Below are positions 45,166-56,199 of a stretch of DNA of 64,000 nucleotides, one piece after another; position 1 is the first letter of the stretch, and every line of letters starts with the position of its first letter. The DNA is taken from the NCBI GenBank assembly GCA_936440205.1, contig OW387149.1, positions 29,155,151 through 29,219,150 on the forward strand. Direction: 5' to 3'. Source of the stretch: Lepidonotus clava (Eukaryota > Annelida > Polychaeta > Phyllodocida > Polynoidae). Both the position numbers and the translations under genes were made by a program. The notes beneath the pieces were generated by a model that worked only from the letters and a program-made list of their open reading frames with translations, was not told the DNA's origin and did no database searches.

Positions 45166-46510
45166 GTTAAACCTTTGCATTGTTGTTAAAATATATAAAT
45201 GGCACAGAGTCCAACATAAAGAAAGGTAAGAATCTTGTAATGACACGACAAGAAGGACATGTGGCACACCAGATGATATCTGTCACCAATTAGCATTAAC
45301 CAGGAGACCATATAAGAACGAGCTAAGCATAAATAAACCACATGTATTTCTGTTACTTTGTTGAAATCTCTGGCTTTGTGTCAATACTTTTTGGGAGTGA
45401 ACAATTAGTTAACCCGGAACATGCTTGGCAATAACATGTCAATGGGGTTTTAAAATGGGCTCTGTGCTCCATGAATTTGGTCATCACAAATCTGCTAAAA
45501 TGAGGGTAGGTCAACATCTGGGACTCTTGCGAAAAGTTTTTACGGTCAACCTACCCTCAAATTTCGATATTTTGTGCCCCAAAGAGGTCTCAATAGGTTA
45601 CTGAGTGACTTTAAGGTGTTGCAATGTTTGGGATATTTCTTTTTTTTCAAGATATGCTTTATTAAACTATACAGGAAAACATTTGGTTCTGTGAGACCTC
45701 CCACCACCACAACTTCAAACTCACACCGACAGGGGGAGATACAGGATCTCAGAAAAGGGCAGAATGACATATAGGCTAAATACTAAAATAGTGTGCATTC
45801 ATGTGCATGTGTGCGGCATATTTTTCACTTTGACAAGTTTAAGTCCCTACCAAAAGGGAGGGGGGGCGGCGGCATGACCCCTTGGACTCCCCCCCTAATC
45901 ATGGATCTGCCCCTGACCCATTCCCTCCAGGAGCCTGAATCCCCAATGATTGTTTCTCGATGTCTTGTCATTTCTAGAATGCATAGACCAAATTTTTCTG
46001 TTCCGTTGACTGTATTACAACACACTTGATTCCAAATAGTATGAATAAAGTGTACAAGTATTTGGTTCAGTTTTCTTTCAGATATGAATTGTAACATTCT
46101 GGTTCTTTAATGAAAAGATAATATCATCATAATATCCTGTATCAGTAAAGTCTAATAAGTCTCTATAATTCTTGCTTTTGTTGAGCTTCAACCTTATGTG
46201 AAATATTGTAACTGGTAGGTGAACATCTCTATTACCTCACTGCTTGCCTAGGTATAGTTTGCCTACTTATACTCGTCCTACAGAGTGATCTGATTCATTT
46301 TGAAAGGCCATGCCGGCCAGAGCTATTTCAATAAAAGCATGTGGCATCATTATTTGTTATTCTTAGAGTGTCATCTGCATATTAACTCATTATTCCTTTA
46401 CCTATTGTCTTTGTATCTTGTATGTATATCCCGCCATGTGTTGAACAATTATTCCATGTATTATAAATATGATCAACTTTGAAAGCTGCAACCTCCTTGA
46501 CAGATAATTA
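45166..46510. other. Non-coding DNA with foldback and repeat fragment
   Basis: TGAGGGTAGGTCAAC (45501) and GGTCAACCTACCCTCA (45549) form an imperfect foldback. A CAGTGGCGGATCC-family fragment (GGGAGGGGGGGCGGCGGC to ATGGATCTGCCCCTG) lies at about 45858-45915, with its match in unit C. The unit B homology fades near 46030. No gene. Confidence 0.45.
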
Positions 46511-47826
46511 CAGGAGCCCATTCCAGAAAGAATTGGCGATATCTATTTTCGTCGCCGATAAGAAAAGTGTAGCCAGAGACGCTTTCCCGATAATTATTGC
46601 CATTCCAGAGAAACATTCCCGATATACAACATAATTATCGGGAATACAAAATATTTATCAGGAAACCCGATTTTGCCGATAGCAAAAGTTGCTAACGGGA
46701 GCCTAATAATTATCGGGACTCCGAATCCGATAACTAATTCTATACTTTCACGAAAATGGCAGCCCCCAACCACAGGCTGAGGCACAGGTGGGCACGGCGA
46801 TCTAAATCCTTCACTGACAGTATATCTATTTCTTGTACACATGGACACATACCCGTGTGCCTTGATAAGCTTGTATATGCGGTTATGTGCCCGCATTTGT
46901 AAGATTTTTTTTTTGGTTTTGTTTATTGAATAAATCCATTTTACATACATGTGCTCTTCCAATAGACATCGAGTATGATTGAGTAGTATGAAAAATGATT
47001 GATATGAGTTTTGAGGTTAACTAATAATCAACACATAATAATGATATATATTAAGGTTTGCTAAGGATGAATCCTATGCAAACAGTATTCTCATTATGCT
47101 ATGGCCTATTTGATTTAGGAATAATCCTATATCACGGGTCTTTTATAGGTACAATTTTTATCATGTTAAGGCACAATCCTATACATAATACACTTGCACC
47201 AACGCAAATTCAAGTTGTCCTGGGACCAAAAGTTTGATGCATAGTCCTTCTATTGTGTCCAAGTATAGACTGTTAAGTCTATTTTCTTAATTGTTTTTTT
47301 TAAATCATACAAGGTTTATATTGTATATTCTGTGGTAGCTTATCCCAAAGGTGGCAACCTCTAAAGTAAGGGCTATTGAAAAATTTCCCTTTCTTTGTAA
47401 ATGGTTGTAGGAATTTAACATTATTGTTACTTCGTAGTATACGATCTGGTCTTTTAATTTGACAAATTGTTCTGAATTCTAATATGCAAACTTATATATC
47501 AAGAGAAATCTTTTCCTTCTGAAAATATAAAGGGTGCGTTATGCAATCCTGTATCAATATTTTTTTATATAAAATTCAATAATTATTTTGAAGGGTGTTA
47601 TGAGGTATCGCATCCCCATGTGTTTGAACATCCCATGGAGCATGGAGGGTAATTACTAAGAGAAGCAACGTATATAGATATATATTAAACATTTAACTCA
47701 TATTTAATTTAAAAATTATCATCTATATTTTCTGATCAGTTTTTATTTTAAATGCACGATATAAAACATGTATACTATTCACGATATAAGCCTGATATGC
47801 ACAATATAAATCTAGAAAATAGATTA

Positions 47827-48260
47827 TGTTCGTGTCGGGTCCCGGCACCCAACGCCTCTGATTCATGCTATTTTACAGCAGTGGCAAATTTAGAGGGGGG
47901 CACCCCCTTTTTCTTTTTTTTAACATATTTAGACTTTTTAATGTAAAATTCGACCAAAAAGTCAACAAGAATAAAAGAAATTCCAATAGCGCACCTCCCT
48001 TTTCAAAACCCTGAATCCGACGCTGTACAGACATGTTTATGAATCCAACATGAATCCCCAGCGTGAATTGTTTGCTCAATGTTACCCAATGCGATTAATT
48101 TAGGATATCAGAACCCCAAAGCAAGTCACCCAATCAAATGAATAATAACTATTTAATAACACGGTTGTAAAATAACTCGATTACCAATGTGTATATATCT
48201 AGTGCCCAACACTAAAAACCTACGCAAATATGCTGCCCAACGTGAATACCAAGGTGAATA
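47827..48260. mobile_element. Fragment of the AGGCCATATTACACTA Harbinger-type family, interrupted
   Basis: Sequence from TTCGTGTCGGGTCCCGGCAC through GATTCATGCTATTTTACAG and ACATGTTTATGAATC follows the interior of the 44581 copy. The termini are not recognisable. Confidence 0.5.
47879..48025 (+). mobile_element. CAGTGGCGGATCC-family element with target duplication
   Basis: CAGTGGCAAATTTAGAGGGG at the left and CCCTGAATCCGACGCTG at the right are inverted. TACAG flanks both sides (47874-47878 and 48026-48030). The uninterrupted host sequence TTTTACAGACATG can be read in the relatives at 44655 and 62740. The CAG...CTG termini suggest hAT, though only 5 bp of duplication are visible. Confidence 0.8.
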
Positions 48261-49260
48261 CCAAGGCCAATGATATACTTTAAGTATTTTAATTTAAATT
48301 AGATTTTAGTCGACAATAAAATTAATATCCTTTATCGCCAGATAGTCAAATAAAATCAAGCTCTTTTGTTTTAAGAGCCAACACCACTACCTATAATATC
48401 ATATATCATTGATATAACCTGCAGTGTTATGCCCATAGAAATAAGCTCGGATATACAGGTAACAGCTCCTATTGAATTGCATTGTACTTATTGTCCCAAA
48501 ATCTCCCCATAATTGTTCATGAGTTCCCGATAATTATTCAAGATAATTCTTACTATTCGCTGGTACTGTTGATGCAAAACAACAAATACAATCAGCATGC
48601 CAGGAACATTCCTGTAACTTAAGCCATATTTATACTTTTCCCGATAATTACTGACAAAATCCGATAAATACCATTTACTGATAAAACCCAATCTTCCACA
48701 ATGTCTCTGGAACAAGTATGCAAAAGTTATGGAAGATTGGGCACAAAATAATTATCGGGAAACGATATATCGTCAATTCTCTCTGGAATGCAGTCCAGTT
48801 CAGTGCACTGCATTTGAAATGCAATATTGCAAAGAGATCTGCTTGGAGAGAGTAATAACCTGCCCTGTTCTCAAAGTATTAAAGGCTCTTGTCCTTATCT
48901 TGCAGGTTTTAAAATCTATTTTTTTTATGGGAAAGAGGTTACTTTATCTCACCAGATGATTCATAAATAAAATTGATTCATTGTTTTTGATTAATATAAA
49001 AATGCTGTTCAGGATTAATTCTAATCTGTATATTGAGGCAAAAACAATAAAAGTTTATGAATACATATATTTAGACTGGACATTTACTGTGTTACCATAC
49101 TATCCAGCTGAATTATGTTTAGTCAATTAACCAACGTTGCAATTAAGCTTTATTAGGAAATATTTATATATATATATACACACAGCAACTCTGAAGCGCA
49201 ATGTGGTGTTGCTATGACTTCATTACCAGGGGTTCATAAGGCATCCCTTCCCACCCCATC

Positions 49261-49410
49261 CAGGTGTGGATTTAGGGTTGCACCCCTGGCACCCCCATTT
49301 TCTTTGGCCAAATTTAGATTTTTTATGTAAAATCTCTGCGCCCAGGGGGTCCAGGTGAAAATTTTCCAATAGCACACCCCCCTTTTTTCAAAATCCTGGA
49401 TCTGCCCCTG
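49261..49410 (+). mobile_element. CAGTGGCGGATCC-family element, full length
   Basis: Begins CAGGTGTGGATTTAGGG, has AGATTTTTTATGTAAAATC, CCAGGGGGTCCAGG and AATAGCACACCCCC in the usual order, and ends CAAAATCCTGGATCTGCCCC. Confidence 0.75.
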
Positions 49411-49465
49411 CCATCCCCTTTTAATTTTTTTTAAATTTTTTTATTAACCATACTCACTCATAAGA

Positions 49466-50235
49466 ATGATCTTCCATATAGGTACAAACAACATAATTAT
49501 AATAAAGTACACAAAGTAAAGTTAGTTATATCTACAATTAACTATGTCTTGTATCTGAGATCAGAATCCAAGACAATAGTATTATAGCATATCAATAAAG
49601 GTCAAAGATGGTCACATAATTTGAATAATACATAGTAAATGTCAACAGTTATAGGACGATTCCCATATAATCGGAAGTCCATACTGCAAATTATGTATGA
49701 TGACTCAGTAGTCATAAATCTGGTCTTCCACATAACAATATACAAGTAAGATAACATAGGTACAAACAATGTAATTATAACAAAGTACTCAAAGCAGAGT
49801 TAGTTATATCACAATTTACTATGTCTTGTATCTGAGATCAGAATCCTAGACAATAGTATTATATAGCATATGTGACATTCCATGGGATTTTGGGGCTTAA
49901 TGACACAGATGATGAATGTAGAAGAAGTCTCAAACTTTCTATAGATGAAAACAGCTTTTGAATATTCCAAGTAGAAGCTTATATTAGTTAGATATTAGTT
50001 TCTAAATATGATGGGGTCGGAAACCATAAAACCATGACAAATAGATAACAAAGAGTACCAAGCAAAATACAAAAAGTTCTATGAAATTACGTATGATGAG
50101 TCAATAGTCACAAACTTGGTCTTCCAGCATGCCAATATAATTATATGTTAGATAACATTTATAAAATCAGCAGTAGTTTTAATAGACGGTGTCATATATC
50201 TGGGATCTGAATCTATGACAGAGCTATTAGATGGA
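49466..50235 (-). repeat. Three diverged tandem repeats in the LINE 3' UTR
   Basis: Blocks starting at about 49466, 49728 and 50118 share GGTCTTCCA, GATAACATAGGTACAAACAA, GAGTTAGTTATATC, and TATCTGAGATCAGAATCC. The first two are very similar; the third, nearest ORF2, is more diverged. The spacing is about 260 and 390 bp. Confidence 0.8.
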
Positions 50236-52545
50236 GATAGAACACGCTGATTGTTGAACCTCATGATCAACAGTTAATCCATTCCAAAGCCATGCACCAA
50301 CATGATATGGTGATTTACGATATACCTCACTACGTGTTACATCGATATCAAAGATAGTCCTGTCAGCTTGCCGAGTCTCTCTAGCAGGAACAACTAAGTT
50401 ATTGTCATCAAAATGCAAATTATACATAATACAGGCCAACTGCACAGTACGTCTTTGTTCTAATATATCTAGCTTAGCCAACTCATGCAAATCACTAACA
50501 GACATTTCTCTAGGACTATGGATATCATAACAGAGTCACAAGGCACGATTTTGTAATTTCTGCAATTTATCTAAGTCATGCTTCCTACAAAAGGTTAGCA
50601 TAAAACTCGTATAATCCACTAAGGGTAAAACAGTCTGTTTGTAAACTAAATCTCTTGTACGAACATCAAGATATTACCTTATTTTCCCAAATTGGAAGAT
50701 TTTTAATGAGAATTTCTTGAATATTTGATTAAAATAATTATCAAGAATAAGACATTCATCAATCAGAACACCAAGATAATTACATCTATGACATATACCA
50801 ATGTCCTGCCCTGAAATGATCAGACAGGCTTGACTAACAGTATCAACTTGGTGCCTAGTGCCATAATAACCCAATTTTGTCTTGTTAATGTTCAAATTTA
50901 TTGAGTTTTCATTACACCAGGAGTACACCTCCTGGAGAGCTGATTGCAATGTAACACGAGTAAAGTTCTCATCTGAGCTAGAGAAATATAACACAGCATC
51001 ATCCGCATACAGGATGATTTTCACACCAGGGGTTTTAATACTATTTACCAGGTCATTAATATAGCATAAAAATAAAGTGGGTCCTAAAATAGAACCCTGG
51101 GGGACTCCACAACTGATGTAACGAGAAGAAGACTTTTGATTTCTGAATTTAGTTGTTATTAATTTTGTCTATTTGATAGATATGATTGAATCCACGTAAC
51201 CAATTGGTTACTAATCCCCATATCCATAAGTTTCAAAATGAGTCGGTTATGATTTACAGAATCAAAAGCTTTGGCTAGATCAATGTATAGTGACCCAGTA
51301 ATTCGTCTCATATTGACATTATCAGCGATATGTTTTACATACTCAAAAATTGCCAATGAAGTTGAGAGCCCCTGCCGAAAACCATACTGTGCTGGATGAA
51401 GAATATCATTAAGTACTAACTGATTAATCAATATCTTACAACACAATTTTTCCAATAATTTACCAATCACAGGAACAATAGAAATGGGTCGCCAATTCGG
51501 AATATTAGAGAGGTCGTCAGACTTCGTTATCGGAGTAATAACAGCTTCAGCCCATTTATCAGGTAATTTACCAGTAGACACAGATTTATTAAACATATGA
51601 GTTAGCTGGTCAGGAAGTGCTAAGAAAGCACCCTTCCAAATGTAAGTCGGGACACTGTCCAATCCAGAGCCTTTATTTATATTTAAGTCTTCTAACAAAT
51701 CAACAATGTCATCATGCGAAAACATTACAATGTCATCAATAGTTGGGTGGTTATAGATTCCACTATAAGATGGAAACTCGTAAGCATCTTTGAATTGCTC
51801 ATACTCTATATTATAGTTTTTATAAGTTCGCCCTTTAATTTTCGTGTAAGTTGGTTTAGTTCTATTCTTTTTGATACAGGCATAAATTGGAAAATGATCA
51901 CTAAGAACATCATTGATAACACCAAATTTCTTAATATGCTTTGCATTTGAGAAAATAAGATCGATACATGATCCACCAAATCCAGTTAAGTGAGTAGTTT
52001 CAGTGATCAACTGTGGTAGACCAAAAGTTGGTGAAAATTCTATTGCAAGTTTCATGGCTGCAGAATACCGTTTTTGGTAATCAATATTAAAATCACCAAA
52101 AATCCACAGTTCACTATCCAGTATTTTCAATAATATTTTCTAAGAAATTAAAGAAATTCACAACATTACCAGCTGGTGGACGATAAACATTCAAAATATA
52201 TCTTATTTTATGACCAGGGTAAGCAATTTTAATTGCAAGTATTTCAATATCTACAGTGCTACAGCACATATGAGCTTGTATAATAGTGTCAGATGAGTAG
52301 GTTGTTTTTATATAGGAGGCAACACCTCCACCACGTAGTTTAGTCACTCCATTTGCAATACCATCACACCTATTCCATCTGAACAATTCGTAACCTGGGA
52401 TTCTTAACATGGAATTTTCATATAGCTCATGGAGCCAGGTTTCACTTAATGTAATAACTTCAATTCCAGAAAATAAATATGATATTTCATTCAGTTTTGG
52501 AAAAGACTACGACAATTCATATGAAGTATCCTAAATCCCTTATCA
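50227..52545 (-). pseudogene. LINE ORF2: APE endonuclease and reverse transcriptase, broken
   Basis: Endonuclease motifs in order are SETWL, RGGGVASYIK, NVYRPPAG, IFGDFNID, GSCIDLIF and SDHFPIY. Reverse transcriptase motifs follow: WRPISIVPVIGKLLEK, QYGFRQGLSTS, YIDLAKAFDSVNH, CGVPQGSILGP, YADDAVLY and a C-terminal LWNGL. These fall in several frames: the endonuclease is split near 52130 and near 52490, the reverse transcriptase after 51159 and again near 50674. At about 770 codons it is shorter than usual. The linker between endonuclease and reverse transcriptase appears to lack roughly 140 residues, so an internal deletion is likely. It would have nicked target DNA and primed reverse transcription. 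It is not functional here. Confidence 0.9.
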
Positions 52546-53129
52546 GTTATCAGATCACTAGCATTCCCAATCATTAATGCAAATACCACAGATAAATACA
52601 CATTCCAAATTTTGATCATATGACACATCATACATGTTAGAATTCCCCATTATCATGATAGTATGAAATACAAGCTTAGGACTAAGAATGATAGATGACA
52701 CACACAATTGTGTTGAAGGAAAAAATGACAAAAATGATGAACATGTGTAATAAAGCAAAGAACAGTTTCCTACTTTCGCGATAATTATCAGGACGTAGAG
52801 ATACTCACTAGTCATAAGCAGTCAAGTAAGCATAGACCACTGGTCAACAAAGGTTTGTCAGTACATATAACACAATGTAAAATCCAAATCAAACAGATCA
52901 GACCAGGGGGCTCCAGTCTACATAAATCATCAAACATAATATACGAGAAGTGCCATAACTGAGATCAGTGTAGGCAATTTAATAAGCAAAGCTACTTCCC
53001 CATGGTATTGCAGGCACTGACAGTATGCACAGAATAGAGCCAACTGGCCAAATGTGATGTGTGCAGCTGGTGCACAGTAATGCAGGCCCAATGCTGTGAT
53101 GACAGGCCCATAAATTCAATAGAACAGAA

Positions 53130-54162
53130 CTCATTTTCTCTTATGTCCTCAAGTATATAACCTTGCCTGTCTTTACCATGACAGTCTTCCAAGTCGTAGG
53201 CGGTAGACTCATACCGAGCCCCGCCCCCCCCCCCCCAGAATGAGTTTAAAGGGAGAGGCCAGTGACTGTATAAAGGTATACCGTTGTGATCTACACCACC
53301 CAGGAAACAAGCATGCAAAATTTAATGCTTTTATCTTTAGTAGTTTTTGTATCACACACATTTTTCTGAATCAAAGTAAATTGCCCTGCCTTGCACCAAG
53401 TGCAGCTTGCACAGTGCAATTCTCTGTGTGTGACGTCACAAGCAGAACAGTTGAAAAGATATAAAACTGAAAAAATAGCAATATATAATTTTTCTGAGTG
53501 TTCTATATAGGTCTAACAGTGTTAGAATAACAAAATTAAATTTTTCATGGCAAAAAATGTATATAATATGGTTTATTGAGGAATTTGATATTTTGAAATT
53601 CAAATATAACAGCTTTTTGTGTGACGTCACACACAGACGTCCTGTGTCTGGTGGGCAGGGGATTCAATGTGTGATCTGATATATAGACAAGGATATCTAT
53701 ATAAAGGATCACTCTATACTTGTAATAATGTTATATATGCATACTGAAGCATCATATGTACAGTATAATATGAAAATTTAACAAAATGATAATTTCACTG
53801 GCCCCTCTCTTTAAAGTTCCTTCAGTCAGGTGTTTGTTTCCTGTAGCTAATAAATCTTCCATTAAGTCAGGATGCTGCTTAAACTTAGCCTTATTGGCTA
53901 CAGCAGCACGTAACTCTCTCTTATGTATCCATTCTGGTGTGGTCCTGACTTTGTCTCTAATAGCTTTGATTTAAAATGTGTCAGTTTCTTGAATGATCTC
54001 CTTGTCCGCTTTACTATCACAGGCAGTTACGGCCTAGTCGTACATCAGGGACTGTTCAACAGAATTAAAGTGCTTACCTTCCACTGTAATGGGAACCTTA
54101 TACAGGTGTGAAAACTTGGCAGTTGGGCCACAGTACACTAAACCCATTTTAGTCTCCCTCAT
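53130..54162 (-). pseudogene. NADAR (YbiA-like) domain encoded in the LINE, broken
   Basis: From the ATG at 54162-54160 it reads MGLVYCGPTAKFSHLY, KVPITVEGKHFNSVEQSLMY, then WIHKRELRAAVANKAKF, HPDLMEDLLATGNKHLTEGT, and after the MITE NSFWG and HGKDRQGYILEDIREN. This is the NADAR order: G-P-x-x-x-F-S-(N)-x-Y, S-V-E-Q, W/R helix, A-K-F, L-L-x-T-G, L-x-E, F-W-G, G-K-x-x-x-G-x-I-L-x-D-I-R. NADAR proteins hydrolyse ADP-ribose or NAD-type N-glycosidic bonds; some remove ADP-ribose from DNA guanine. The start overlaps the ORF1 stop by 14 nt (ATGAGGGAGACTAA). There are two in-frame stops (about 54034 and 53970), the usual Asn of FSN is His, and a C run disturbs the sequence after FWG. It may be a separate ORF or a frameshifted ORF1 extension. 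Confidence 0.82.
53250..53810. mobile_element. TTAA-flanked MITE inserted in the NADAR sequence
   Basis: AGGGAGAGGCCAGTG at the left and CACTGGCCCCTCTCT at the right are inverted 15-bp ends (two transitions apart) flanked by TTAA (53246-53249 and 53811-53814). With one TTAA counted once, the NADAR frame runs straight through (GTL-NSFWG). The element carries two perfect TGACGTCA sites (53431-53438 and 53622-53629). TTAA suggests piggyBac-type mobilisation, though the ends do not begin with CCC. Confidence 0.88.
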
Positions 54163-55706
54163 CTTTTGGCTTTGGCTTTGCTTTCTGCTTCTGCAAAGGG
54201 TCTTTAACTGGCACAGATGGTGCCTCTTCCACTTCAACACGATGTGCATACGCAGTGGTAGTTGCTGCAGTAGATTGAGCTATTTTAGTAGGGGACTGTG
54301 TACTACGGGGTAGTTGTGTTGGTGATCTACTAGTGCTAACAATCATAGGTTCCTCGTCTACTCTATCAGATCTCTGAGTACCAACATTTTGGTCTGGTAT
54401 TTGATCTTTTTGTGGAATTACCAGATTTGGAGGTGGAATGTAAATACTGGGAATGTCCTGTGATTTCTCATACTTGTAGAAGACCCCATCCAAGGTAATA
54501 CCTTGACCAGACAAATACACCAAGGACCCTTTTTTCCTTGAATGCGATGCAATAAGACAGGCTCTCCCTTTTGCTTGCGGCACTTCTGCAATTTCATCAT
54601 GATTTATCCATACACCATGGGTTTCTGGTTTGTTTTTTAACTCAGGTTTGGCATTCATGATAATCTCCTTGATGTTCAGGGAGGCAAATGATACTTTGAT
54701 TGGGTTTGGTTTCCCTACAATTGGGACCCGTCTTCTCAATTGCAGTGCAACCACGATATCATTTGGAGTGAGCATAACTCCCATACATTCACACAATGAA
54801 AGATCTTTAGCTCTTACATTTTCATTTTCATCCTCAACAAGGCCTTCAATCACAACGTTTAGCTTGTTAGTGGGCATAGACGACTATTGTTGTGTATTGA
54901 AGAAGGGTCATTACGGGATTGGTTCGGCCGGTCAGGCCTATTCCGCACTTGACCTGGATCAGGAGTGTTTGTTGTCAGGTTTTGTTTAGTCACACTAGAA
55001 TAAAGTGACTGTTCACTTTTGAGAGAATTGATTTCAGCACTCTGTTTTGCAATACATTGTTTTAACTCATTCAAATCAAGGTTGATTTGAGTGTTTTCTG
55101 CCTAGCAGTGACTATCCCATCAATGCGTTTGGTGACTCGCATACTCTCATCGATATTCTGCGAGCGGATGGTTTCTATTTTTTCATCAAGATTTCCCAGG
55201 TCGCTAACATTACCCTCTTGTACCTTGTCAAATTTGGTTTCAAGTCGAATACACTCACGTATTTGAGCCTCAATTTTAGATTCCATGTTAGATGAGATAT
55301 TGCTAACATTTTGAGTCAACAATTGTAACAAGGAAGTTAATGCTAGTAGCGATTTCTGAAGATCTTCAAGTGCAGAATTACCTATAACATTATGCTTAGT
55401 GTTTGAGTCAGATTTACAAGACATATCCGACATCGAGTGAGTGATCAATGCAGTATGCCTGCCAAGAGTGGTATCAGAGCTGAGGTCAGTTGATACATCT
55501 CCGAGACTGCATGATCTTTTAAGTTCAGGAGATCGGGATGATGGTGAAGTAAATTCACTAGATTGTCTACTCACAGTTTTCTGTAACAACGGGGAGGCAC
55601 TAAATTCCTGATCAATACGATCCTGTAATTTCTCGGGAGAGTCTTTTTTCCATTTCCTCTTCGATGAACGTTTGTTGCGTACCGTTCTGAATTCATTGAG
55701 TATCAA
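54149..55706 (-). pseudogene. LINE ORF1: coiled coil plus L1-ORF1p-like RRM domain, broken
   Basis: Three pieces in different frames read on from one another: 55706-55071 (basic and Ser-rich N-terminus, then heptad-like LETKFDKV / NLDEKIETIRSQNI), 55074-54859 (coiled coil NELKQCIAKQSAEINSLKSE, then a polar linker), and 54877-54149. The last holds an RRM-like core, NVVIEGLVEDENE, LTPNDIVVALQLRR, PNPIKVSFASLNIKEII, as in L1-type ORF1 proteins, and a Lys/Pro-rich tail. Such proteins bind the element's RNA and act as nucleic-acid chaperones. Two frameshifts (near 55085 and 54880) break it. Confidence 0.82.
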
Positions 55707-56099
55707 AGGACAATTGATAGTCAGCCAGGGGAAAGTAATTACATTTCAGCAAATCAGGCGGAGCTCCCACAACATGCGTCCCCTCTGTGTGATGCCATCA
55801 CCCTATACAGCACTGCACCAGGATGGACATACACTTCTCAGATTACTGTTCTCTGCTATGGTAATCCAGAGATTGTCAGGAGTGCAGCGTGTAGTCTGTC
55901 ACCTCACATGGCAACCATCACAAAGGTCATGTATATTACTTCTGGATCCAAGTAGAACCCACTATAATACTACTGCTACCTTTTGGCGCTCACTGTGACC
56001 CCACTTTATACTACTGCTACTTCATTTTTTTGTTGACAGTTCATAGATGCACCAATTTTCGCTCAGAACACATGTCCTTATAGAATGAGGGAAAAATAG

Positions 56100-56164
56100 A
56101 CCCTCCCCTCTTTGTAGAATTTCTGAATCCACCCCTGATCACCAACATATCCGACTACTGGTGC

Positions 56165-56199
<35 letters not shown>

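Larger units (their letters stand above)
34640..46030. repeat. Segmental duplication, unit B (carries FUT-B)
   Basis: Long stretches match unit C (from 49107) in the same order and orientation. Examples: 34660-34780 with 49115-49235, 35871-36125 with 56575-56880, 36725-36920 with 57081-57260, 40253-41640 with 58676-60060, 41697-41880 with 60641-60818, and 42703-46030 with 60819-64000. The edges are approximate, and unit-specific insertions interrupt the match. Confidence 0.85.
46513..48796. mobile_element. 2.3-kb non-autonomous element with CCCGATAATTATT subterminal repeats
   Basis: GGAGCCCATTCCAGAAAGAATTGG, continuing CGATATC, at the left is inverted as CGATATATCGTCAATTCTCTC, continuing TGGAATGCAGTCC, at the right. 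CCCGATAATTATT or its complement recurs near both ends (about 46589, 46632, 46705, 48526, 48646, 48749). No transposase frame or clear target duplication is visible. A Harbinger-type MITE fragment and, within that, a CAGTGGCGGATCC element are nested inside. Confidence 0.65.
49425..56090 (-). mobile_element. Non-LTR retrotransposon (LINE), degenerate, with NADAR domain
   Basis: Reading on the minus strand: 5' UTR (about 56090-55707), ORF1 (55706-54149), a NADAR domain (54162 to about 53130, split by a MITE), ORF2 endonuclease plus reverse transcriptase (about 52545-50227), and a 3' UTR of about 800 bp with internal tandem repeats ending in an A-rich region near 49425. The limits come from unit B, which lacks this DNA between the positions matching 49410 and 56095. 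The two-ORF plan with an APE-type endonuclease and no RNase H fits the CR1/L2/Jockey group. Several frameshifts and an apparent internal deletion make it inactive. No target duplication could be recognised. Confidence 0.85.
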
